Assembly: GCA_009760885.1 (NCBI GenBank)
Contig: CM019692.1
Span: 59,323,926-59,387,925, forward strand
Reading direction: 5' to 3'
Length of the DNA: 64,000 nucleotides
From: Achatina immaculata
Lineage: Eukaryota; Mollusca; Gastropoda; Stylommatophora; Achatinidae
The position numbers and the translations under genes are program-made. This document shows positions 11,091 to 22,600 of this stretch, piece by piece (position 1 is the stretch's first letter; every line of letters begins with the position of its first letter). The notes beneath the pieces were generated by a model, which was given only the letters and a program-made list of their open reading frames with translations, had not been told where the DNA came from and did no database searches.

Positions 11091-11345
11091 CTGGAACTGT
11101 GAGCTGGTGTTCTTTGCACCCAATGATGTGAAGGGGGATAAGGCACTGCACTGTGTCAGCTTGGGTGCGGGTTATGGCCCCTATTTTTCACTCCCTGCGC
11201 GCAGCTAAAATAACAGGCAGCGTGCAATACTTCTTCAGCAGACCCCATCAATATAGGGACTATGGCGATCCCTGTCCCGTTAGCCAGACTAAGCCTGTTA
11301 CTGCGGGCACCAATGGAGAGATGTGACACACTGTGCTATATGTGT
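11091..11345 (-). mobile_element. SINE-like element, copy 1
   Basis: The minus strand of this segment aligns along its whole length with plus-strand copies at 40704-40955 and 50625-50893. Shared landmarks in order are CAGTAACAGGC, CCATAGTC, a TGAAGAAG-like block before TTGCAC, AAAATAG or AAAGTAGCCGCC, CATAACCCGC, and GCAAAGAACACCAGCTC. It is about 250 bp long, non-coding and present three times in 64 kb, as expected of a SINE or other short non-autonomous element. Clear A and B boxes were not established. Confidence 0.75.
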
Positions 11346-12103
11346 GGACTTAGAAGGAAAAAAAAAAAAAAGACACTAACTAGTTACTTGTTCATCTTAG
11401 TGACATTAAAGGAAGAAACTTTTTTTTAAAGAACAGATGATAATAGGAAGGAATGAAAAGATAGCATGGGATGTTTTTCCAAAGCACTATGCAGTACAAT
11501 AGAGCTTTCTGTTGTAATTTCTTTTCCCCAAGAACCAGAGCAGAACATTGGACACTAACTGGCTTCTCAAAGTGAAGGAATAAGGACTGCACTGTAATTT
11601 CAGTTAGTAACACTTGCCTTATGGCTTTCAGCACTGTCATGTAGGTTCATAACATTTGTAATAGGGGTACCTGTTAAAAAAAAAAAAAATCTCTGCACTG
11701 TACAAAAGTTCAGAGGATCTTAACAATAGATAGAATACTCCATGTCCCTTGTATATACCTATACTAAAACTGGCAGTGAAAAAAAAAAAAAGTCTGGTTT
11801 CATGCTATAGAATGAAATCTCCCAGACAAGAATGAAAACAGAGTGAGAAAATATGAACAAGTGAGCATTTCTTTTGCAGTATTAACACAAAAACTCTTTG
11901 GGTCTAAGAGAGAAAAGAGATTTGGAGAAAATCCACGGGAACGGAAATGTACAAGTCCTGTAATAAACCACATGGCTGGGAAGGAAAAAAAAAAAGGTCA
12001 AGTATGACTGGAAGAAGTTACAAGTAGTGGAGACTTAACTGTCTGTGGTGTGCACTTCTCTCCTTGATATCAAACAACAGACCTTCAGTTCTAGTAATAA
12101 TAA
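11346..12103. other. Spacer 3' of CMSS1 and Tc1
   Basis: Contains several homopolymer A runs of 12-13 bases and no recognisable gene. Open frames at 11392-11640 and 12045-12326 lack family signatures. Confidence 0.4.
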
Positions 12104-12105
12104 TA

Positions 12106-13607
12106 TACTGTTCAAAAAAAGAAATGCAACAAATTCGATGTTGCGATTTAAACTGAAGTTTGCTGATCAGACAAGGGAAAATTGCCTGAAATGTTCACTT
12201 GGACATCATACTTCACGTGCTGATCTGAACTGTACTCGGCAGATGATTCATGAGCACAGAAAAGCGACACTAGTCAAACCAGCATTTTTGACAATAGCTC
12301 ATGACAGGTTCACGAGAATCTCTTGAAACTTACTGAACACAAAATTCAATGACCATGTTATTGAATGCCTATAAAAGATTGACACTCCTTGAATCAATTC
12401 ATATGAAAATTCAATGCACAAGTATGGCTCATCTCGCTACAGAACAACGACTCATCATCATTGGATGTATACAGACTGGACAGTCACAAAGTGTAGCAGC
12501 CAAACAATTTAATGTGGTTAGAAGCACCACTATTCGCCTTTGGAGACGATTTCAAGAAACTGGCTCAGTTGCAGATCTGTCATGCAGTGGAAGACCCATA
12601 GTCACAACTCCTGCTGAAGACCGCTTCATATGGCTGCGTCACCTCAGGAATCAATTTGCATCTGCGTACTCAACTGTCCAGTCAATGGCAGCAGCTCTTT
12701 GAATTTCAGATCAAACTGTCAGGAACCAGATGCATGACGCTGGTCTTTGGGCTAAAGACCCTACAGAGGTCCTGTTCTTACAGACTGGCATAGCCAGAAC
12801 TGACTGCAGTAGGCGAACACCAGCATCGTCAATGGACTGTTGCGAATGATTGGAGATAGGTTTGATTTAGTGATGAATCACTCTTTCTGCTCCAGTGACA
12901 CAACAGATGGAGAAGAATTTACCGCAGAGTCCATGAGCGCTATAACCAGAGCTGCATGGATGAGGCTCCTCCACATGGTGGTGGAGGTGCACTGGTGATC
13001 AACTTCATGGGAAGAAGTGACCTGGTGTAAATTGAGGGATGCCTGAATGCCCAATGATACATCGCTGAAATTCTTCATCCTCACGTCCTTCCACTTCTGG
13101 CTGTACCAGCGTCAATTTTTCAGCAGGATAATGCTCGACCTTATGTGGCACAACTCACTACCCAGTTCCTTGCTGACAACAATGTCTAGACCATTCCATG
13201 TCATCAGACATGAACCCAATAGAACACTTATGGGATGAACTCAACAGACAAATCCGCCACCAAGACATGACAACAACCAATCTCCGACAGTTGTCTCTTG
13301 CACTGCGAGAAGAGTGGGCAGCCATCCCATAACAGCAGATCCAATGGCTAATCTGATCCATGTCAAGGAGATGTCGTTCTTTGATACAGGCCAGAGCAGG
13401 CCACACACCTTACTGAAACGAATCCCTCAGTCGCGAAGAATAAAAGTCCAAACCAAATTTAATGAACATCATTTTATTGTTAAAGTCTTAAAGTTTTTTC
13501 ATGCCAACATTGAAACAGTAATTCCGTAAAATAAAATTTTGATACAAGTTTGAAATTTAGTGGCCATTACGACTACAGTAATGTTGAGTTTCTTTTTTTG
13601 AACAGTA
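12106..13607 (+). mobile_element. Tc1-like transposon, decayed
   Basis: Perfect 19-bp terminal inverted repeats, TACTGTTCAAAAAAAGAAA, lie at 12106-12124 and (inverted) 13589-13607, with the TA target duplication at 12104-12105 and 13608-13609. The 1502-bp length is typical. The plus strand encodes a broken transposase. The N-terminal helix-turn-helix part (12421-12702) has the Tc1 phrases IRLWRRFQETGSV and GRPIVTTPAEDR, then a stop. Later parts (about 12850-13010) read in other frames with DESLFLL and a GGGG-rich segment. Stops and shifts make it inactive. The element begins 56 bp beyond the CMSS1 stop codon. Confidence 0.93.
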
Positions 13608-13663
13608 TACTATAATATGGTGTGTTATCTCAGATGCATATAATTTACAACACAAAATCACTG

Positions 13664-16600
13664 TCATAACAATGCCAGCTTGCAAGGGGAACCTTTCACA
13701 CTCTCCACAATAAAATCTTTCAGCAGCATAACCAAATCCTGTCGAATTTCTGGAATGTCTGCCATTCGCTTCAGCTTCGTATCACGCCAGTTCCAGTCAA
13801 GAACCACAGCCACTAGACTCTCCAATTCTAAAGCTCCTAAGATTAGGAAAGAAAGATATCATACCAGAGAAGGAATAAAAATAAAGGCAAAGAGCATATG
13901 CATTTAGAGCTAACAATAAGAATTTCAATGAATACTATTATGAATAATGTGTATTTTCAATTTTATAAATATGAAACATGAATGTTAATATTCTGTATTT
14001 ATTAATGATGTTTAACATGGTACTAACAGGATCGTAGTTGTTACTGTAAGAGGGTTTCTCTATAGTTATACTATGCTGATACTGATGTTGACATTAAGTC
14101 AAATGAGGAGTTACTCATGGAGGTTTTAACAACCTTCTGAAACACAGCTTAAGAGGCGGTTTCTCAGCAATGACTTGTCCAAAATGTAGAAACATCCCCA
14201 TCATCTTTGACAAGGAATAATAATGCAGTAGCCCTCTTTCAGAAATTCTATACAGAAGTGAGTTAAGGGTCATGGCCAACCCTGGCTTGCAAACAATATC
14301 ATCATAATAAACACAACTGTCTTCTCTCATGAGAATGTGGTGAGCTTAAAGATTCAAACAGAAATCAGAGCTCCTGAAAACAAGTCCAGCAGGAAATTCA
14401 CCAATAATCAAAAACACTAAAATCCTTGTAGGAGGATGGCCAAAATAGGCTTGTCAAAAACAACAATCTGTTTTCTTACCCAGAAAGTTGTGTGTCATAA
14501 CCCACCAACAGCACCATCCAATAGGCCCAGTTGTAGAAACTGGTACCCAAAAGACTTATGTTGGGAAAATTAATCTTCAAAGACAAACAATATCTGTCTA
14601 CAGGGTAATGAACACCAAACTACACTTCAGACAATGCCATCGGTGAATGATGGAGTAACTATCTCACATGACATTTGGTCTCACTACTACTAACTTACTG
14701 GGGTCCAGAATGGGCACATACACAGTGAAAGAAAATAATCTTCAGCTTGTGGTAACTTCTGACAGACAATAAAGCAAGACTAGAAAACAAAGGAGCCTGC
14801 ACAAAATCATGAAGGAGCAGCATAAAGCAAATTTCACTGACCATGCGCAGTACTCACCTTGTTTTATGAGAAGTTGTAAGCGACCTGGAGTTCCAATTCC
14901 TACCTGACAGTTGGTTTTGGATAGGAATTTTTTCTGATCTTCTATCTGTAATGTTAAGAAAAGTATCATTCACACTAGCTACAGGATGCTAACAGGATAA
15001 AGTGTAAAACAGTCTGTGACATAATCATAACAAAAAAGAACCTGAGGAATTAATAATGAATGTAACATGAACAGGATCCATAGTCCTGTTTTTCAAGTCT
15101 TGTTTACTATCACCATATAACGACTGTCTTATTACAGAAGTACTTTAGTTCTTTTTATTTCAGATCGTAATTTTAAAAAAAACAAACAGAGAGGTTAATA
15201 TTTTCCCCTCTTTTTCTGTTTAAATGTTCCTATTTCTACCTTCATTCATCTTCAGTGTTGTTCCTAGTATTCAAAAGACACATTGAGGCCAAACTTGAGA
15301 AGTATGTTGCCTTCTTGTGGATATAGAGCTGCTTGTCTTATATTTCTTATAAGTCAAACAGAAATGAACTAATCAAAATTTTAAATACAGGATTTAACAT
15401 TTGGAATATTTAACTTCTACTTAGCTTCTCTACAACACCATAAGTAAAACTTGTCATTGTAGAACATGATTTTGAAGTATGTAGATCTTAGTTGTCTATG
15501 GAACTTGCTAAGAACTGTTTTTCTGTACAGCTTCTCTCATCACTAATTCTATCAATATTTCATTTGCATGACCAGCCATAGTAACGGCAAACAATGTTTG
15601 TGTTATAAGGTCCAGTCTTTTTTACAATCAGATCTTTGTCCTCAACTTTTAGTCCTCATATCCTCCTCACATGATTTTCAACCTTTTGCAAATTGTTCTC
15701 CATTTGCTTCCTCCTGCTGAGTAATTTATACAACTGCACCCAAGTCTTGCTCTACCACATAATCTACTCCCTACCACTTGGGGACATGAATGTCATCCAC
15801 TCTAGCTACACAACTCAGCCATCCTATTCTTCTCCTGCTTAATGTTGTTGGATCATCATCATGCTGCAGTATGTCAAAGCTGTTTAGTTTGTCTCACCAC
15901 AGGGTCAGCATAAAGCCCCTACCTGATTTCAAACATTTATTACATAAAAAAAAAACTATGCCAGCTACAGCCATCTGGTTTTTTTTCGCAAGTTTTACCT
16001 CAGCCCAAAAGGTTTGTGTGCCCCCCCCCCCCCCTCTACTTGTGCACTTCAACATGTGCTCCATTTGTTGCCCGCAGAACATCTAAGTGATACCTGACTT
16101 CTTGCCATGTCTTCTCCAACATCTCTTCAGTCACTGTCACTAAAGCATCTATTACTTCTGGCTTCAAAATTTCAGTATCTGAAACTGGTGACTGGAACAC
16201 TATGTCCTTTACATACCCCCATTAAAACAAAACAAAAAAATTCAATATGGGTGGTGCCTGGTGAACATGGTGGCCATGTTGCTAGATCATCCCTCTATCA
16301 GTTTAAAAAATTTGCGTTCTAGAATTGATGAAACAACTAAATGCCAATGTGACAGTGCACCATCTTGTTGGAAAACTACCCAAGGGTGAAATTCTTCTAA
16401 CTAAAGTACAAATTAAGCTCAACATGTCCAGATTAACATTTGCTGATGCTTCGCTAAGATAACTAGCAAATGTGTTCCATGATGCCACAAAACACACATA
16501 GGGCTTTCTCCTTCATACACACCATTTTGATACTGGTAATCAAAGCGTTACCTGGTATGCATTAAATATTCTGTCCACATTTCTTATACCTTTAAGAGAC

Positions 16601-19600
16601 TGCTAAGCACACAAAACTCTGGTGTGTAACAAAATATAATAAATGAGAAAGTTGACAATTACCTTCATATGTTTGGCAAACAGCTTTGCAACCTTACACT
16701 TTCCATCAAGAAAATTTTTAATCTGTCTGTGACAAGGAAAATGATCAATTTTTTATGAAAGTATACTTCACACATAATCCACTATCTATCCAACATATAA
16801 CACACACATATGGATGGATATATATTACATAAGAATGTAATAAGGACTGGCAAATCAAAGCTGGCCCTGACCTTATTCCATTTCTCTTTTGCTGCTGATA
16901 GTAACAGGTGGGATTTGCTAATGAGGCAGGACATGGAAATCCTCAAAATAGTGGAGTTTGTTGTGAGAAGCTCATTTCATTTCTCAGATCCACTCCAGGA
17001 CCTTTCATGCCAGCCACCATAATCCATTCACAACCTGACAAGAGGCCCATGTAAGTAATGCCTTTGGATTTGGAAGAAATTACAAAAACAAAAAAACTAT
17101 GATCATAGGCTGAAGGCTATGAAGGAACTAGAAAGTGGGCTACATGAAAATGTTAAACTTGGTCTTGTAATTTAATACAAAAGAAACAGTCTGAAAAATA
17201 TCTTTTCAAGCAAAACTTGGACATCAGCTGTAAAAGGAAACACAAAACGGGAGATATTAAACCTATAACCCAGCAGCAGGAACACATTAAAAAAGAAAAG
17301 GAATTGGTGAGACAATATTAAAATATTCAGAAAACCCTCCGTCACTGCACAAAATGTTACCAATTTGTTAAAAAATTAACAGATTAATCAACAAGCATTT
17401 AATCAATTAATTAATCATTAAAAACCAACGGTCTACATCAGATTGAAGAAAAAAGATGGTACTCTCCACTTCTTTCATGCAGGTTTAACTATTTTTTAAA
17501 AAACTACACTTAAATGTTTTCTCCCATTTATCTCATGAAAGCTACAAACAAATCTAAGAATTTGCACTGGAAGAATCTCTTATAAAACCAGGAACTACAC
17601 ACAAATAAAAATGTGATTATCACACAGTTTTTTTGTTGGACAAAACAGGACAATTTTTTTCCTCCTACAGCAATCACAAATAGATAAGGGCAATCAGAAT
17701 CATTAAACAGCAAACATAAAGCAAACAAAGTGTAAAATAGGAAACACATGACCAAGAAAAAAAAAAGGACACTGCATTCAAATAAAGGACTCACGGTACA
17801 AGACTCGGCCTATGACTAGTATACGTAGAATGTGTTGTCCGGTCCCATATTTGTGTTAGGGTAACACTCCCCAGTATCTGTTTACAGTGTGAGTGTTATT
17901 AAGTTTTGTCCCTTGTATCAAGTAATTCAGATAGTCCATTTCTGGCTAGCACGATTTTCAGAAGCCAGGGAGCAAGAGTACATGTTGCTGAAGTTGTATA
18001 TGTTTGTATCTTGAGCTGTGTGGATAGGAAGTTGTTTTACTGTCTAGAAATGGGAAACTGTATAGCATTCTGCAAAATATGTCTTGTTGACTGATGTTAC
18101 GCTTATTTGGAATAGCTATTGGTCAACGGTAGATTCATCATCTGGCTGAACTTGGTCTAATCTGTGTTCTTCTTCAGGTGTCTTCCTCTATTAGAAGGGG
18201 TGATTGATAAGTTCTCGGCATAAGGTACAATGGATTATTTGTGGACAACTTTTTACTTTTTTTTGGTTATTTCTCAACATAGTCCCCTTGCAAGTTTGTG
18301 CACTTAGTCCAGCAATCCTGGAGCATACAGATTCCTCCTTTGAAAAAGTCAGTGTCTTGTGTCAGTAGAAAGTGGTCTACAGTATGAATGACATCATCAT
18401 ATGAAGCAAATTTGTGACCACTGAGCTCCTTTTTGAGTTTGGTAAAAAGGTAATAGTCTGAAGGGGCCAAATTTGGGGAATAAGGAGGATGTTCGAGAAG
18501 CTGGAAGCCACAATCATGAATGGCAGCCATTGCCACCGCCGACTTGTGAACTGGAGCATTGTCTTGTTGAAAGATGACTCCTCTCGTCAATTTCCCTCTA
18601 TGCTTTTCCTTCAATATGACTCGCAGTTGCTTTACAAGATTAACGTGAGAGGCCCCAGTGACCGTTCTGCCCTTTTGAAGATAATTAGTCCACCAATAGC
18701 ACACTTTCTGAATTACAAAAGATGGAAGCCATCACTTTGCCTGCAGACAGAACCACCCTTGCTTTCTTTGGAGGTGGGGATCCATGATGTTTCCACTGCT
18801 TTGGTTGTTCTTTGGTTTCTGGTTGAAAATGATGAAGCCAAGTCTCAACCATATTCACAAATTGCTGAAGAAACTTTTCAGGATCTGCAGAAAATGGTCA
18901 AGATTGTCTCTTGACATGCTGTCGTTTGTGATCAGCTCCAAGAAGTTTTGGGACCCATCAAAGCAGAGACCTTTATCATTTGAAGATCATTGAGTAATGG
19001 CATGAACATGTTCCTGGGAGATGCCCAACTCAGTAGCAATGTACCGCTCAGATAGTCACTGATCCTCCATTATCATGTCATGGATTCTGCCGGTGGTTAC
19101 TGGTCTTCCTGAATGGGGATCATATTCCAGACTCTCCCTTCCATGTTTGAACTGAGCTGCTTATTTCTTCACTGTGCTGTAAGAAGGGGCACTCTCCCCT
19201 AGAGTCTCCACCATATCCCATGGATCTCCTTCGATGATAAGCCTTTGATGTAGAGGTAGCAAATGACTGCTCGATGAGAAATTTTATCCATTTTCTGAAT
19301 TTCTCCACCAATAGTAGCCTGTAAAAAAAAAATGGTTGCAGTTAATTTCTTGAAATTTGGTGTTTAATCTTACATTAACCTGATCTACAAATGCACCTAA
19401 CATCAACTGTGTGTTTCAAGTATTTATACTGTATGCCGAGAACTTATCAATCACCCCTCCAATCTTGTTCGAGGCTTCTGCTTTCCTTTTGTACTCCTTT
19501 CTTCTCTTTAGTTGGTGGCAGTTCCTCTTTAAATCACTTTCCAGAGATCTATACATACACAAAGACAGAAATAATACTTTCACACTAGGACAAACCTGTT

Positions 19601-22600
19601 TAACTCCACTGCTCTAATTGCTGAGCTTGTTATGATTAATAAAGCAGGACTTCCATTCTTCTTCATGAATACACTCTTCTTCACTGTTACCTTCCATTTG
19701 GGTAAAATGAGAGCCAGGTATTTGCTTGGTTCCAACAAGTCCATATTATGAGGGTAAAAGTCATTTTCTGTAATAATTAGAAATCATTTTCAGTAATAAG
19801 AAGTGATGATAACTAATCTTTTCAAATAAATTTTTCACTTAAGTTAAAAGTCCAATGATGATTTAAATATGTTCATGCTGGTGAAATAATACGGTCATCT
19901 GGAAAACCAAATCTTGTTTCCAAGGGTTATTATTACATCATTTTATTTCAAAATACAATCAATTCTTTGTTGACTGACAGTTCTTGTACTGTAACTGATG
20001 ACACCAATTTTACAATAAAACTTTCACAGCTTAGTCCCTGTCAAATATGAAACTACAGCCGTAGAGTTTGTAACCAAATCTCTGATTCTGAATTCAAGTT
20101 TTAAAAGTTCTGCCCTATACCACAAAATGCATGTCTTGGTGCTTTTTTCTTTTTATCAGAAGCTCACACTTGCTGTTTTGCATGAATGTAAGTGATAAAT
20201 TATAGGACATTTTATCTTCTCTGAAATTAGAAGGTGCTAACACTAAAACTTCCGGCGTGACGTGCAAGATGGCGGTCGTTTTTCAAACGCTCTCGCCGGC
20301 ATGCAGACATCAGCAGAATTCCGCTTGATCTGTTACATATCATGTACCGGGAGTTGGGCATAAGGCTAACAACCTTATCCTGAGACCTATCTAGAGGCAA
20401 CTCCAGATGGGAAAAAAAGATATCGTTATGGAAACTCGCAGAGAAACCAACCGAGCATCAGGGATGCCAACTCCGAAGAGCTCATTCGTCGGCCCCAAAC
20501 ATGTGACAAAGATCGGATTCTGGAATGTGAGAACGATGGCAGCACCAACAAAAACTACCCAGGTCATCAAAGAAATGGAGAGATACCATCTAGACATACT
20601 TGGCATCAGCGAAATGCGATGGCCAGAAGCAGGTAAAAGATCGGCGGAAAACGGTAAGTTAATTATACATTCAGGCAGAAATGACAATAAATTCCGAGAC
20701 GGAGTGGGCATTATTATGTCAAATGTAGCTGCAAAGAGCCTTGTAGAATGGGAACCAGTGAACAGTCGTATAATAAGAGCACGATACAACCTACGACACG
20801 GAAGAATGACAATAATACAGTGTTATGCACCCACGAATGATGCAGATGATGATGTGAAAGACGACTTCTATCGCCAACTACAACAAATTATCAACAAAGT
20901 CCCTAAACACGACATCCTAATTGCTATGGGGGACTTCAATGCTAAGGTAGGGAAGGATAATACCGACGTTGAAAAAGTGATGGGGAAAGAAGGAATTGAC
21001 ATGGTTAATGAGAATGGAGAAAGATTAATCGAAATATGTCTAACAGAGGGCATGGTCATTGGAGGCACAATATTCCCCCACAAAGAGATACATAAAACAA
21101 CGTGGATATCTCCAGATGATAGAACTAGAAACCAGATAGACCATTTTTGTATTAGAAAGCAATACAGAACATCTCTCATGGATGTAAGGGCTTATAGGGG
21201 TGCAGATGTCAACAGTGATCACAACCTGTGCATAGGGAAAATAAAACTAAAATTGAAAAGTCAACACAAGAAATCAGTACACAGAAAGATAAACATCCAC
21301 AGCCTACAAGAAGAAAATACTAACATTAATTTCAATCAGGAACTTGCCAATCATTCCAAAACACCCAGTGAAGTTGAGGAGATAGGTATAGATGAGTTAT
21401 GGAATTCGTACAGCACAGCCATAATCACAGCAGCAAAAGTAAGCGCTGGATTGGAAAAACCAAATAGAAAAGCATGGATATCAGATAAAACATGGAAGTA
21501 TATACATGAAAGACGAGCAGCCAAATTAAACATGTTGAATGCAAAAGCAGATCATGAAAGAGATTCGGCAAAAGCAAAATACAAAGACATAGACAGGAAA
21601 GTAAAAAGTTCAGCTAGAAGGGATAAAAGAGAATACATAGACAATATGGCGAAAGAGGCAGAAAAAGCAGCAAAAACAGGAGACAGCAAAACTTTATATA
21701 ACATACAAAAGAGGCTAACAGGTACTATTACATCTAAAGAAAGACCAATCCTTAGCAAAACTGGAACACTATTAACATCAAATAAAGACCAAAAGCAAAG
21801 ATGGGCTGAACACTTCCAAGAAATACTCAATCGACCACACCCAAAAGAATTGTTAAACCTTGAAACTGACTTACCAGCCCCACAACTAAATGTCAATCTA
21901 GATGAAATTAAATTGCATGAAATTGAAGCAGCAGTGAATTTAATGGCTAACAACAAAGCTGCAGGTGAAGATGAAATAACAGCCGAGATGCTAAAAGCTA
22001 TCAATAGTGACAACATGAGACAACTACAGAGAATGTTTAACAAGATTTGGAAAGAAGAAAAGGTCCCTTCTAATTGGAAGAAGGGAATCATTGTTAAAAT
22101 ACCAAAAAAGGGCAACCTTAGTGACTGTAACAACTGGAGAGGAGTAACCTTAATATCAGTTGTGTCAAAAGTATTTTGCAAGGTCATTTTGAATAGACTC
22201 AAAGATATAGTGGATACTGCAATGAGAGAAGAACAAGCAGGATTTCGAAAAGGGAGAAGCTGTCTCGACCAGATCTTTAATCTCAGAATAATACTTGAAG
22301 AACATATTGAAAAGCAAAAACCATTAATACTGAATTTCATAGATTTTAAGAAGGCATTTGATAGCATACACAGAGATTCATTATGGAGAATTTTATGTCT
22401 ATATGGAATACCATCTAAAATTGTCAACATCATTAAGGACTTATACAATGGATATGGTTGTGCAGTCAAGACAGAAGAAGGGATGAGTGAATGGTTCCAG
22501 ATTGAAACAGGCGTGAAACAAGGATGTATACTGTCTCCTTTATTTTTTGGGATTACAATAGACTTCATAATGACAAAATGCTGCACAGGTAACACACGTA

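Noticed and set aside
15790..16322. Protein-coding gene inside CMSS1 intron 5
   Set aside because: Open frames occur on both strands with low-complexity C, K and P runs and no family signature.
18489..18993. Plus-strand open frames of 141 and 69 codons
   Set aside because: They lie antisense to the mariner transposase at 18194-19460.
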